A stretch of DNA of 34,495 bases from Dialister micraerophilus DSM 19965 (GCF_000194985.1 NZ_GL878519.1:476815-511309), one strand, 5' to 3'. Positions 24,989 to 33,112 are shown, counted from the stretch's first letter. The notes: generated from the letters alone by a model not told the origin. Translations and numbers: made by a program.

Positions 24989-25307
24989 ATGTTGCAATAT
25001 TTCCTTCAGTTTCCTGTACTGATACTTTTATGCAGTTGGGAATTTGGTCGCAAAGCCATTTTGCTATGTTTTCCGCAGTCGGGTTCATGGATCCGATTAC
25101 TTCATTTACTACATTGTGATCGAGTCGGTTTACAACTTTTTTTATGTCGGTAAAATCCACTACCATTCCATGTTCGTTCAATGTTTCGCTTTGTACGGTT
25201 ATTGTCACTATCCAATTGTGTCCATGAAGTTTTTTACATTTGCTTTCGTAGTCAAGTTTCAGAAAGTGTGCTCCGCTTATTTCCATTCTTTTTGTTACAG
25301 TATACAT
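24978..25307 (-). CDS. queD: 6-carboxy-5,6,7,8-tetrahydropterin synthase QueD
   Basis: Zinc enzyme of the PTPS family acting on dihydroneopterin triphosphate in queuosine synthesis. The 109 residues show zinc ligands His14 (SGAHFLK) and His28/His30 (KKLHGHNW), and catalytic Cys24 four residues before, the ESKCKKLHGH arrangement specific to QueD. VDFTDIKKVV and LDHNVVNE follow, and NPTAENIAKWL and [14 protein letters not shown] complete the family's C-terminal half. It begins two bases after the queC stop. Confidence 0.95.
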   Translation of the reverse strand: MYTVTKRMEISGAHFLKLDYESKCKKLHGHNWIVTITVQSETLNEHGMVVDFTDIKKVVNRLDHNVVNEVIGSMNPTAENIAKWLCDQIPNCIKVSVQETEGNIATYEK

Positions 25308-25309
25308 TT

Positions 25310-26002
25310 TTATGCCTCCAATGCCGGATCTTTTACTCCGTTTTCTTCAAATGCTTTTTGTCTGTCTATACATGTTCCGCATGTTCCACAGGGTTTTTCT
25401 CCGCCTTCGTAGCAGCTCCATGTGAGTTCGTACGGTGTTTTGAGTTTCAGTCCGGTTGCTACTACTCCGGCTTTGTTTGTATTTGCAAAAGGAAATACGA
25501 GTTTCACTTTTTCATATGTTCCTATCATAATTGCATCGTTCATTGATTTCAGAAATTCTTCGCTGCAGTCCGCATATGCGTTTCCTGCCGCATCATCTGC
25601 GTGTGCGCCTATGTAAATTCCCGTTTCTTCATTTTCAAATATACTTGCCGCAAGACTTGCAGCTACCGACAACATGAGTCCGTTTCGAAACGGTACGTAT
25701 GTTGCGACTTTCCCGCTGTTTTCTCTTACTTGTTCTTCGTAGCTTGCGTGTTCTATTTCTTTTGTTGATTTTGCAAGCAGCGGACAATTTGAGTATTGCA
25801 GAACTTGCGCCAAGTTGAATTCATAGTGTTTAAGGTTGTAAAATTGTGCAACTTTTCTTGCACATTCCAATTCTTTTTCGTGTTTTTGTCCATAAAAAAT
25901 AGAGGCTGTAGCGACATTTTCTCTGCCGAGTTTGTCTACGGCGACAGATATACATGTCGTTGAGTCTACTCCTCCGCTTGACAGTATAATTGCTCTTTTC
26001 AT
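25310..26002 (-). CDS. queC: 7-cyano-7-deazaguanine synthase QueC
   Basis: ATP-dependent enzyme converting 7-carboxy-7-deazaguanine to preQ0. The 230 residues start with the PP-loop SGGVDST at 9-15. FYGQKHEKELE, YVPFRNGLMLSVAAS and GAHADDAAGNAYADC are family segments. The zinc site is the Cys cluster CYEGGEKPCGTCGTC near residues 195-210. It is the first gene of the queC-D-E-folE operon, with its own promoter and a candidate preQ1 riboswitch whose 3' tail includes the GGAGG ribosome site, so translation is likely controlled by preQ1. Confidence 0.96.
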   Translation of the reverse strand: MKRAIILSSGGVDSTTCISVAVDKLGRENVATASIFYGQKHEKELECARKVAQFYNLKHYEFNLAQVLQYSNCPLLAKSTKEIEHASYEEQVRENSGKVATYVPFRNGLMLSVAASLAASIFENEETGIYIGAHADDAAGNAYADCSEEFLKSMNDAIMIGTYEKVKLVFPFANTNKAGVVATGLKLKTPYELTWSCYEGGEKPCGTCGTCIDRQKAFEENGVKDPALEA

Positions 26003-26008
26003 TTTTTA

Positions 26009-26044
26009 CCTCCGGTTTTTTTAGGTTGGTTTTCAGAAACAACC
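26009..26044 (-). promoter_or_regulatory. Candidate preQ1-I riboswitch (translational)
   Basis: Read on the minus strand, P1 is GGUUG (26044-26040) with CAACC (26028-26024). The 11-nt loop UUUCUGAAAAC and an A-rich tail UAAAAAAACCGGAGG follow, ending in the queC ribosome site. The loop segment UUCUG can pair with CGGAG in the tail, forming an H-type pseudoknot that masks the Shine-Dalgarno sequence. Size (about 36 nt), layout, the C-x-G...AAC loop and the A-rich tail match class I preQ1 aptamers such as that of Thermoanaerobacter tengcongensis. The gene context is the expected one. No covariance search was possible. Confidence 0.75.
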
Positions 26045-26054
26045 ATATTAGTGC

Positions 26055-26083
26055 ATTATAACATATGCTTTTTCATTTACCAA
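26055..26083 (-). promoter_or_regulatory. Promoter of queC-queD-queE-folE
   Basis: Minus strand: -35 TTGGTA (26083-26078), 17-bp spacer, -10 TATAAT (26060-26055). The start would be near 26048, placing the riboswitch at the very 5' end of the mRNA. The -35 overlaps the last codons of the 100-aa gene upstream. Confidence 0.8.
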
Positions 26084-26379
26084 TCTATAAGTTGTAATGC
26101 TTTTTCAAGTTGGTAGAATGTTTTTCCGTCCCACAGAGTATCTTGGGTGAGTTTGTCCAGACAGATGTTTTCATCTTCGTCTTCAACGTAGTATACGCAT
26201 TCTATAAATTCTTCAAACGGTTCTTTTGTGCGTCTGTATTTTTCGATGCTTATCGAGTAAGTATTTCTTGCCGGATGATAAATAACTCCCGAAAAGCGGT
26301 ATATGCAACTTTTGTATCTTACGCTTGCTTCGCCGTCAAGCATCGAGTCTATAAATTCATCTGCATTTATACCTTGCAT
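26077..26379 (-). CDS. Uncharacterised 100-aa protein
   Basis: I do not recognise the family. The frame starts at ATG 26377-26379 after AAAGGAGAAAACGA, a good ribosome site. The sequence is acidic and rich in aromatic residues, with an N-terminal helix-like part (NADEFIDSMLDGEASVRY), a beta-rich middle (CIYRFSGVIYHPARNTYSIS) and an acidic stretch (YYVEDEDENICLDKL), then an FYQLEKALQLIDW end. It has no membrane segment or signal peptide. It has its own upstream AT-rich region with two copies of a -10-like sequence. It may be cotranscribed into queC, but queC has an internal promoter. Confidence 0.75.
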   Translation of the reverse strand: MQGINADEFIDSMLDGEASVRYKSCIYRFSGVIYHPARNTYSISIEKYRRTKEPFEEFIECVYYVEDEDENICLDKLTQDTLWDGKTFYQLEKALQLIDW

Positions 26380-26402
26380 TCGTTTTCTCCTTTATTTTTC
26401 TT

Positions 26403-26430
26403 TTTATATTATATCCTTTATATTATATCC
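26403..26430. repeat. Two perfect 14-bp tandem repeats with -10-like cores
   Basis: TTTATATTATATCC occurs twice in direct succession. On the minus strand each copy contains TATAAT, giving two alternative -10 elements 14 bp apart upstream of the 100-aa gene. No clear -35 was found for either. The rest of 26431-26546 is AT-rich without recognisable content. Confidence 0.6.
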
Positions 26431-26546
26431 TTTATTTTTAAGTTTTTAAATATATATTCTCTTTTCTTTTATTCAAGTTATATTTTCATCCGAGTTTTTA
26501 TTTTTTTCAATTTTGTAAAATTACATATTTTGCTTCATTTCATAAA

Positions 26547-26589
26547 AAAAAGTATTCATTTTATCGTAAAAAACAAATGAATACTTTTT
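26547..26589 (-). terminator. Terminator of the ylxM-yebC operon
   Basis: AAAAAGTATTCATTT (26547-26561) and AAATGAATACTTTTT (26575-26589) form a perfect 15-bp stem with a 13-nt loop, followed on the minus strand by further Ts, nine bases after the yebC stop. Confidence 0.85.
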
Positions 26590-26597
26590 GTTTGTCG

Positions 26598-27320
26598 TTA
26601 CTGCATATCCGCATTGTGATATACTTCTTGAACGTCGTCGATTTCTTCCAATGCTTCTATCATTTTCTGCATTGATTCGGCTTTTTCTCCGTCCAAGCTT
26701 ACCGTGTTGTCGGGAATCATGGATACTTCAGAAGATTCGACTTCGATGCCTTCTTTTTCAAGTGCTTCCGATACCGCTATGAATGCGTCCGGTTCGGTTA
26801 TGATTTCGTATACTTCTTCGTGTGCCTGTACGTCTTCGGCGCCGGAGTCGAGTGCAAGAAGCATCAGTGTGTCTTCGTCTGCTACCTCTTTATCTACTAT
26901 AATGATTCCTTTTTTCTTGAACATCCAACCTACACAGCCCGGTGTTCCTATACTTCCGCCATGATGTGTGAACGCATAACGCACATCTGCAGCTGTACGG
27001 TTTTTGTTGTCGGTGCTGCATTCAACTATTATTGCAACTCCGCCCGGTCCGTATCCTTCGTAGGACATTTCTTCAAATCCTTCGCCGGATGTGGCTCCTA
27101 TACCTTTTGCTATGGCACGTTGAATATTTTCTTTCGGCACGTTGTTTTGTTTTGCTTTGGTCAATGCCAATTTCAAACGCATATTTCCGACCGGATCACC
27201 ACCGCCCATACGTGCCGCAAGGGTAATTTCTTTTGAAATTTTTGTAGTAATTCTAGCTCTTAAAGCATCTGTCTTGCCTTTTTTATGCTTTATGTTGGCC
27301 CATTTTGAATGTCCGGACAT
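26598..27320 (-). CDS. yebC: YebC/PmpR-family protein (TACO1-like)
   Basis: Member of the YebC/TACO1 family; relatives act as DNA-binding regulators or help ribosomes through proline stretches. The 240 residues start with the invariant MSGHSKWANIKHKKGKTDA. The next hallmarks are ARMGGGDPVGNMRL, NVPKENIQRAIAKG, YEGYGPGGVAIIVE, and FTHHGGSIGTPGCVGWMF. Length is standard. ATG 27318-27320 follows AAAGGAGGAACAAT. It is the last gene of the trmD operon, 18 bp after the SPOUT protein gene. Confidence 0.96.
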   Translation of the reverse strand: MSGHSKWANIKHKKGKTDALRARITTKISKEITLAARMGGGDPVGNMRLKLALTKAKQNNVPKENIQRAIAKGIGATSGEGFEEMSYEGYGPGGVAIIVECSTDNKNRTAADVRYAFTHHGGSIGTPGCVGWMFKKKGIIIVDKEVADEDTLMLLALDSGAEDVQAHEEVYEIITEPDAFIAVSEALEKEGIEVESSEVSMIPDNTVSLDGEKAESMQKMIEALEEIDDVQEVYHNADMQ

Positions 27321-27338
27321 ATTGTTCCTCCTTTTGAA

Positions 27339-27923
27339 TCACAAGGATTCTTTCGTATTCCACCACGTTTCGCCGAGCAGGCGATCAAGTATAATGGCAA
27401 CGGCGCTTCTTACACATAAATGATTATAACTTCCCGCACCGTAAATAGGTTCGATTATATAATCAAATTTTTTCATCATTTCTTTTGTCATTCCGTATCC
27501 GGTTCCGAAGAGTATCAGAAACGGTGTTTCGTCTTCGTGAATTTTTTTACGCATTTCACAATAGGTGACGGTATTCGGATATACACGTGCATCCGTTGTG
27601 ACTATTACCGGTTCTTTGCCGCAATCTTTTTTTATAAAGTTTATCGCGTCTTCCAAATTGCATACGAGTTCCGTATCTTCAAAAGCTTCTTTGCGATTGG
27701 GATTGTAATATACTCCGCTTCCGGTTTTCCAATGGTTCATTATTCTGCTTGCCACTACACGTTGGCTTTCCAACGGATGAATGATGAAGTAAGTTTTCAC
27801 GTTGTACGTTTTTGCAGTTCGTGCAATGTCGTGCAGATCATAATTTGTAAGTGCGGTTGTAATTACTTCCATGTGCTTATTGTAAATCGGATAATGTATG
27901 AGTCCGATGTATACAGGTGCCAT
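27339..27923 (-). CDS. SPOUT-fold RNA methyltransferase (COG4752 / Methyltrn_RNA_4 type)
   Basis: Predicted SAM-dependent RNA methyltransferase of unknown target, 194 residues. Family-typical segments include the N-terminal VYIGLIHYPIYNK, TTALTNYDLHDIARTAKTY (helix at the dimer interface), YFIIHPLESQ, and the SAM-knot region FLILFGTGYGMTKEM with IIEPIYGAGSYNHLCVRSA. The start overlaps the trmD stop by one base (TAATG). Adjacency to trmD is seen for this family elsewhere and suggests a tRNA or rRNA target. Substrate is not predictable here. Confidence 0.85.
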   Translation of the reverse strand: MAPVYIGLIHYPIYNKHMEVITTALTNYDLHDIARTAKTYNVKTYFIIHPLESQRVVASRIMNHWKTGSGVYYNPNRKEAFEDTELVCNLEDAINFIKKDCGKEPVIVTTDARVYPNTVTYCEMRKKIHEDETPFLILFGTGYGMTKEMMKKFDYIIEPIYGAGSYNHLCVRSAVAIILDRLLGETWWNTKESL

Positions 27924-28666
27924 TATGTTTTTCCTTCTTTCCGCAATTCTTCAAGCATTTCTTCGTCTTTTTCGGTTTTTTTCAACTTTACCAGTAAATC
28001 CGGTCTTTTGAGAAGTGTACGCTTAAGTGCTTCTTTTCTTCTCCATTGTGCGATGTTTGCATGATGTCCCGAAAGCAGCACTTCCGGCACTTTCCATCCT
28101 CGAAATTCGGCAGGTTTCGTGTATTGAGGACATTCGAGTATTGGTTCGTAGAATGAATCATATATGGCGCTTCCTTCACTTCCCAATACTCCCGGAATCA
28201 TTCTTGCTACCGCATCCGATATAACCATCGCTCCGAGTTCTCCGCCGGTAATTACATAGTCGCCGATGGATATTTCTTCGTCCGCCAAGTGCTCTTCAAC
28301 CCTATAGTCCACGCCTTCATAGTGGCCGCAAACAAGTACGAGATGATCGTATTTTTTATAGAGTTCTTTTGCTTTGTCTTGTGTGAACGGAGTTCCCGCC
28401 GGAGACAGAAATATAATTCTGTCCTTTTCACTTTTTTCAGGCAATGCCGATTCTACCGCTTCGAATATCGGTTGGCATTGCATGAGCATACCGTCACCGC
28501 CTCCGTAGACAGTATCATCTACATGACGGTGTTTGTTGTGCGAAAAATCTCTCGGATTTACTACGTTCATTTCCAAAAGTCCGTTTTCAATTGCACGTTT
28601 CATTATACTTTGATTGAAAAATGCTTCCACGAATTCAGGAAATAAGGAAATAACTGTAATTTTCAT
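27923..28666 (-). CDS. trmD: tRNA (guanine37-N1)-methyltransferase TrmD
   Basis: SPOUT enzyme making m1G37 in tRNA, which prevents +1 frameshifting. The 247 residues start at ATG 28664-28666 ([16 protein letters not shown]), two bases after the rimM stop; a GTG/alternative start eight codons earlier is unlikely. Motifs are the SAM-knot and catalytic segments [55 protein letters not shown] and [14 protein letters not shown]. Part of the ribosome/SRP operon. Confidence 0.96.
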   Translation of the reverse strand: MKITVISLFPEFVEAFFNQSIMKRAIENGLLEMNVVNPRDFSHNKHRHVDDTVYGGGDGMLMQCQPIFEAVESALPEKSEKDRIIFLSPAGTPFTQDKAKELYKKYDHLVLVCGHYEGVDYRVEEHLADEEISIGDYVITGGELGAMVISDAVARMIPGVLGSEGSAIYDSFYEPILECPQYTKPAEFRGWKVPEVLLSGHHANIAQWRRKEALKRTLLKRPDLLVKLKKTEKDEEMLEELRKEGKT

Positions 28667-28667
28667 A

Positions 28668-29165
28668 TTAAGCCCATTCCGGTAATTCAACTGTCATTTT
28701 GCGGCTTTCCACATCTACTTTTTTTATACATGAAGGAATTGCCGGCAAGTATATTTCTTCTTTGTCGGGACCGATTACGGTGTATACGTCATTTGCACCT
28801 GTTTCGATAATTTCTTTCAAAGTTCCTACAAATGTACCTTCTTGCGTATAAACTTCCATGTCCAAAAGTTCGAAACAATAGTATTCGCCTTCTTTGCATG
28901 GAGGTATTTCATCTTTTGACAGACTTGCCGAAAGTCCTACCATACTTTCGGATGTATTTCTGTCAGTCACTCCTTCAACTTTCATTATATAAATGTTTTT
29001 GTGAGGGCGTGAGGAAATAACTTTGTAGGATTTTTCACCGAAATAAATATGCTTGATATTTTTAAATATTTCCGGTTTATCTATTTCAGGTAATACACGC
29101 AAATCACCCCGCACTCCATGCGGGGCAACTATTCGACCGACTACTGTCATTTCATCAGTTTTCAT
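28668..29165 (-). CDS. rimM: 16S rRNA processing protein RimM
   Basis: Assists 30S head maturation by binding uS19. The 165 residues start at ATG 29163-29165 ([13 protein letters not shown]). They show the N-terminal RimM domain with [14 protein letters not shown] and a C-terminal PRC-barrel with [23 protein letters not shown] and [14 protein letters not shown]. The start lies two bases after the ylqD stop with no good ribosome site, so translation is presumably coupled. It stands in the canonical order khpA-ylqD-rimM-trmD. Confidence 0.94.
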   Translation of the reverse strand: MKTDEMTVVGRIVAPHGVRGDLRVLPEIDKPEIFKNIKHIYFGEKSYKVISSRPHKNIYIMKVEGVTDRNTSESMVGLSASLSKDEIPPCKEGEYYCFELLDMEVYTQEGTFVGTLKEIIETGANDVYTVIGPDKEEIYLPAIPSCIKKVDVESRKMTVELPEWA

Positions 29166-29166
29166 A

Positions 29167-29574
29167 TTAATCACGGAAAGCGATAATTTTTCCGTCTTCC
29201 ACCAAAATTTCTCCGCCCATAATCGTATTCATATCATCACCGATATGTAATGTTACAATGCGGTTCATCGGTGTACGCGGAATTTCCGCACCGATTGTCA
29301 ATTTTTCCAAATGTTCTTTGTCTGCAATCAGTTTGTCTTTTACTTGTTGCATGCGTACGCGTTGAGCTTCATACTGTGCACGAAGCGGTGCTATCGCTTG
29401 TACGTTTAGTTTTGCCTGTTCGGCAACTTTTTCTTTTTCGTCCGAAATAAGCTGTGACATATCATGGTCTACACGACTGATATTTTGCATAATTTCATTC
29501 ATTAAAGCTGTTTTCAATGATTCGGTAAGCTTTGATTTTACAGCTACCGGAACCAATATTTGCATTTCTTCCAT
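29167..29574 (-). CDS. ylqD: YlqD-family protein
   Basis: Conserved Firmicute protein of unknown function found between khpA and rimM. The 135 residues start at ATG 29572-29574 (MEEMQILVPVAVKSKLTE), preceded by AAGAGGTATCTG. A longer frame would begin with a TTG inside the khpA stop region. The central part (about 25-85) is a charged helix, likely a coiled coil (ISDEKEKVAEQAKLN, APLRAQYEAQRVRMQQVKD). The C-terminus is a small beta domain (GDDMNTIMGGEILVEDGKII). No catalytic motif is seen. Confidence 0.85.
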   Translation of the reverse strand: MEEMQILVPVAVKSKLTESLKTALMNEIMQNISRVDHDMSQLISDEKEKVAEQAKLNVQAIAPLRAQYEAQRVRMQQVKDKLIADKEHLEKLTIGAEIPRTPMNRIVTLHIGDDMNTIMGGEILVEDGKIIAFRD

Positions 29575-29584
29575 CAGATACCTC

Positions 29585-29812
29585 TTATACAATATCGACA
29601 GCTACTCTGCGATTTTCACGCAAAGCACCCGCCTTTACAACAGTACGAATTGCATTGGCAATACGACCTCTTCTGCCGATAACTTTTCCCATATCTTCAG
29701 GGGCAACGTGGATTTGATATACTTCCAGGTTGCCCTTTGTGATCATGGTCACGGAGACGGCTTCAGGGTCTGTAACAATAGCCCGAGCAATTGTTTCAAC
29801 CAATTCTTTCAT
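29585..29812 (-). CDS. khpA: KH-domain RNA-binding protein KhpA
   Basis: Small single-KH RNA-binding protein, 75 residues; in other Firmicutes KhpA partners KhpB and affects cell division and RNA stability. The KH signature GKVIGRRGRIANAIRTVVKA contains the GxxG loop (GRRG). The N-terminus MKELVETIARAIVTDPEAV is typical. It lies between rpsP and ylqD, 12 bp after rpsP. Confidence 0.93.
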   Translation of the reverse strand: MKELVETIARAIVTDPEAVSVTMITKGNLEVYQIHVAPEDMGKVIGRRGRIANAIRTVVKAGALRENRRVAVDIV

Positions 29813-29824
29813 GCTGCGCCTCCA

Positions 29825-30088
29825 TTACTTCTTTGCATCTGCAAACTTGGCAATAACACCTTTTTTTCTCAAAATGCTGCGTACGGTGTCTGTAGGCTGT
29901 GCACCCTTTCCCAACCAGAAAAGTGCTCTTTCTTCGTCAAGTTTTACCGGTGCATCAGTCTTTGCCGGATCATACCATCCGATTGTTTCGGTCGGTACTC
30001 CGCTACGAGCCGCCTTGGAGTCGATAACGACAATGCGGTAGAAAGGATTCTTCTTTGCACCCATACGAGTTAAACGAATTTTTAACAT
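29825..30088 (-). CDS. rpsP: 30S ribosomal protein bS16
   Basis: Small-subunit protein needed for 30S assembly, 87 residues. MLKIRLTRMGAKKNPFYRIV and the segment GWYDPAKTDAPVKLDEERAL, LGKGAQPTDTVRSILRK are diagnostic. The start follows AAGAGGAGGTGAAAAT, a strong ribosome site consistent with high output from within the operon. The gene lies between ffh and khpA. Confidence 0.98.
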   Translation of the reverse strand: MLKIRLTRMGAKKNPFYRIVVIDSKAARSGVPTETIGWYDPAKTDAPVKLDEERALFWLGKGAQPTDTVRSILRKKGVIAKFADAKK

Positions 30089-30116
30089 ATTTTCACCTCC
30101 TCTTATTTATTCCGTT

Positions 30117-31475
30117 TTAGCGAAACATCCCTGTAAAATTTCCGAAATTTTTAAGCAAGGACGGATTAATCTTTTTGTTTTTCATGCGTTTCATTTGTTT
30201 ACGCATTTCTTTGAATTGTTTTACCAGACGATTTACATCTTGTATTTGTACTCCTGCACCTTGTGCAATACGTTTTCTGCGACTTCCATTCAATATATCC
30301 ACTTCATTGCGTTCTTCATTTGTCATGGAAAGTATAATCGCTTCCAAATGTTTCATTTCTTTGCTGTCAAGGTCCAAGTTTTTGAGTTGGTCTTTGAATT
30401 TTCCCATACCCGGAAGCATTCCTATGATACTTTGCAATGATCCCATTTTTTTGATTTGATGTAATTGTTTCAAGAAATCGTCAAGTGTAAATTGTCCTTT
30501 TCTCAGACGTGTAGCGGCTTCTTTCATCGTATCCTGATCGAGGTTTCTTTGTGCTTGTTCGAAAAGTGATGCCAAGTCTCCCAAGTCCAGAATGCGTCCC
30601 GCCATACGGTCGGGATAAAAATCTTCCAGTCCGCCGTCAAGTTTTTCACTGACACCGATAAGTTTTATCGGTTTGCCTGTTACCGCTTTTATGGAAAGTG
30701 CGGCACCGCCTCGTGCATCACCGTCCATCTTCGTCAAAACGGTTCCGTCAATTCCCAAACTTTCGTCAAATGCTTTTGCGGTAGTTACCGCATCTTGACC
30801 GGTCATGGAATCGAGTACGAGAAGAATTTCATGCGGCATAACGGCAGCTTTTATATTTTTCAATTCTTCCATTAAAACCGTATCTATGGTCAAACGACCT
30901 GCAGTGTCTATAAGAATTACATCGTTATTATGCTTTTTTGCGTATTCGACAGCTTCTTTTGCAATTGCAACCGGTTCTTTTGAACCTTCAATCGTGAATG
31001 CCGAAACTCCGACTTGCGATGCAAGTACTTGCAACTGCTTGATTGCCGCCGGACGATAAACGTCACATGCTGCAAGCAAAGGATTTTTACCTTTTTTCTT
31101 GAGCATCAATGCAAGTTTACCTACCGTTGTAGTTTTACCTGCACCTTGCAGCCCTACAAGCATAATCGTTGTCAATCCTTTAGATGACATGGTGATTTTA
31201 CTTTGAGTTCCACCCAAAAGTTGAGTCAATTCGTCACGAACTATTTTAATGACGGTTTGATCCGGCTTCAAACTTCCGAAAACTTCTTCACCGATTGCTT
31301 TTTCACGAACTTGTGCAATAAAGTCTTTTGCAACTTTGAAATTTACATCAGCTTCCAAAAGTGCTTTTCTGACTTCACGCAAAGCACCGTCTATATCGGA
31401 TTCGGATAATTTACCCTTACCGCGCAAATCTTTAAAAGCTTTTTGCAGTTTATCGCCTAAATTTTCAAACGCCAT
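30117..31475 (-). CDS. ffh: Signal recognition particle protein Ffh
   Basis: SRP54-family GTPase that targets nascent membrane proteins with 4.5S/6S RNA and FtsY. The 452 residues have an N-domain, then a G-domain with G1 GLQGAGKTTTVGKLA, the ACDVYRPAAIKQL insertion-box region, G3 DTAGRLTID, G4 TKMDGDARGG and GVSEKLDGLE-like GVSEKLDGG. The methionine-rich M-domain has MGSLQSIIGMLPGMGKF and GSRRKRIAQGAGVQIQDVNRL, which binds SRP RNA. It starts 10 bp after ylxM with GAAGGTG as ribosome site. Confidence 0.97.
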   Translation of the reverse strand: MAFENLGDKLQKAFKDLRGKGKLSESDIDGALREVRKALLEADVNFKVAKDFIAQVREKAIGEEVFGSLKPDQTVIKIVRDELTQLLGGTQSKITMSSKGLTTIMLVGLQGAGKTTTVGKLALMLKKKGKNPLLAACDVYRPAAIKQLQVLASQVGVSAFTIEGSKEPVAIAKEAVEYAKKHNNDVILIDTAGRLTIDTVLMEELKNIKAAVMPHEILLVLDSMTGQDAVTTAKAFDESLGIDGTVLTKMDGDARGGAALSIKAVTGKPIKLIGVSEKLDGGLEDFYPDRMAGRILDLGDLASLFEQAQRNLDQDTMKEAATRLRKGQFTLDDFLKQLHQIKKMGSLQSIIGMLPGMGKFKDQLKNLDLDSKEMKHLEAIILSMTNEERNEVDILNGSRRKRIAQGAGVQIQDVNRLVKQFKEMRKQMKRMKNKKINPSLLKNFGNFTGMFR

Positions 31476-31485
31476 TTGTTCACCT

Positions 31486-31809
31486 TCATTCCGATAAAAA
31501 ATCTAAAAGAGTTTCTATACGACTGTCCGTTTTTCCGGACAAAAGAATTTTCAACTTTTCTATATTGTTTTGTCTTTCTTTTCTTTTTGTAACAATATTG
31601 AGTTCTTTCTCATAAGTATAAAGTTGTTCTTCACCGTGTCGCATCGCATCATGTACGGCTTGACGAGAAATATTGAAATGCTCGGCAATTTCCGCCAATG
31701 TAAGATTTTCATCGTAGTACAATTCCAAGCATTCTCTTTGTCTTTTCGTCAAAAGTTTACCGTATATGTCAAGCAATTCACCCTTTTGTACAATTTTTTC
31801 CAATGACAT
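31486..31809 (-). CDS. ylxM: YlxM-family putative DNA-binding / SRP-associated protein
   Basis: Short helix-turn-helix protein conserved upstream of ffh in Firmicutes; relatives were reported to associate with SRP. The 107 residues contain a sigma-70 region 4-like HTH (LTKRQRECLELYYDENLTLAEIAEHF, then NISRQAVHDAMRHGEEQLY), and a charged C-terminal helix. It is the first gene of the ffh operon and has a consensus promoter; the usual preceding ftsY is not in this window. Confidence 0.9.
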   Translation of the reverse strand: MSLEKIVQKGELLDIYGKLLTKRQRECLELYYDENLTLAEIAEHFNISRQAVHDAMRHGEEQLYTYEKELNIVTKRKERQNNIEKLKILLSGKTDSRIETLLDFLSE

Positions 31810-31829
31810 ACCATCACCACACCTAAGTA

Positions 31830-31858
31830 ATTATATAGTAATTGCAAAACCATGTCAA
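31830..31858 (-). promoter_or_regulatory. Consensus promoter of the ylxM-ffh-...-yebC operon
   Basis: Minus strand: perfect -35 TTGACA (31858-31853), 17-bp spacer, perfect -10 TATAAT (31835-31830). All twelve consensus positions match, and GGTGTGGTGATGG leads into the start codon. The remaining 31861-31980 is AT-rich with no feature seen. Confidence 0.9.
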
Positions 31859-31980
31859 GCAAAAAAACTTTACACGTTTATTTGTATTTCACAAGATTAT
31901 TTTGTCGATGTTTCTTATTATTTATTTTTACATATTATATAAATTTATATAAATTCCGTTTCAATATATTTTCTCAAATG

Positions 31981-32009
31981 AAAAGACACTCCATTACAGA
32001 GTGCCTTTT
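31981..32009 (-). terminator. Terminator of the T-box-controlled operon
   Basis: AAAAGACACTC (31981-31991) with GAGTGCCTTTT (31999-32009) forms an 11-bp stem with one G-U pair, starting just after the dehydrogenase stop codon and followed on the minus strand by TTTTCATTT. Confidence 0.75.
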
Positions 32010-32014
32010 GTGTT

Positions 32015-33066
32015 TTATCCCAATTTTTCCAAATCGTAAATTGCTTTAAGTACCATTTCTTCCGTTACCGGATATGCCGTTTTTCTTAAATCCGGTTTTG
32101 TAAGTGCATTCTTTACAAGTTCGGTCGGATCGGTTAATCCGATGTGTGCAAGTTTGTGCGGAAGTTTTGTGTTTTTGCAGAACTGATACATTTTGTCACG
32201 TTCTTCAAATTGTTTATCCATTGTCAAAAGTACGAGTACGCCCCATGCAATTACCGCTCCGTGCAAGTGCTTTCCTTCGTGAGGTGTGCCGGTATGACTG
32301 TTGTAAAGTGCGTGCGCAAGGCTCGAGTTGTAATCTTCGAGTACCAAGTTTGAAATAATTCCCGTTGAGCAAATAATATTTTGAACTACATAGTCTACAT
32401 CTTTGTTCACTTCATTTTTTCAACGGCTTTCAATGCTTCTTCTCCGTAGCGGAGTAATCATTCAGAACAGTTTCTTGCAAGTTGTACTCCCAATCCTCTG
32501 CTGTAACTCAATTCGTCTCCTCTTGATGAGAATTACACTTCATACTATTTTGAGAGTGCGTCACCGATTCCTGCCCAGAAGTATTCGGTCGGTGCTTCAG
32601 CAATTACTCTTGTATTGATAAATGTGTGGTATGAAGGACGGTGTGCATACCATACGCTTCTGAATGCGTGTGTCGGATAGTAGTACGCACCTACCGCAGT
32701 AACGGGTGCACAGTTTGATGCAAGTGTAGGAAATACAAATAACGGTTTATTCATTTCACCTGCTGTTTTTTTGACGGTATCAATTGCACGACCGCCTCCG
32801 ACTGCAAAAATCATGTCGGATTTTTGTACGCTTTCGTGTTGTTTCAAAGCGTCCGCATTTTCAAATGTTGCATCATCTCCGTACCACAGAGAGTCCGTAA
32901 TTTCAAGTTTGCCTTTACAGGATTTTCTGAGTTCTTCTTCGGCTGCCGCTCTGGCTTTATTTCCTCCGATAATAACTGCAGTTTTCCCGAATTCTCCGCA
33001 GATTTTCGGTACTGCGTCATAAGCGTCTTCTCCTAATGTGTAACTTGGTAAAAATTGATGTTCCAT
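32015..33066 (-). pseudogene. Disrupted GldA-like iron/zinc alcohol dehydrogenase
   Basis: Relatives are metal-dependent NAD(P) dehydrogenases of the GldA/HcxA (YbdH) group acting on polyols or 2-oxo/2-hydroxy acids. ATG 33064-33066 (MEHQFLPSYTLGED) follows AGGAG. The N-terminal part has the nucleotide loop FAVGGGRAIDTVK and FPTLASNCAPVTAVG. The C-terminal part has metal ligands in LAHALYN and HLHGAVIAWG. Between them, clear homologous text is broken by in-frame TAG (32545-32547), TAA (32533-32535) and TGA (32458-32460) and by a frameshift at an A-run at 32415-32420. All three stop types occur, which argues against recoding. The flanking sequence reads smoothly through each break, so decay is recent. 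No full-length product is expected. Confidence 0.88.
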
Positions 33067-33112
33067 TTTAATACACTCCTTTTGTGTTAAATATTTTAAT
33101 GAATTTAATCTT

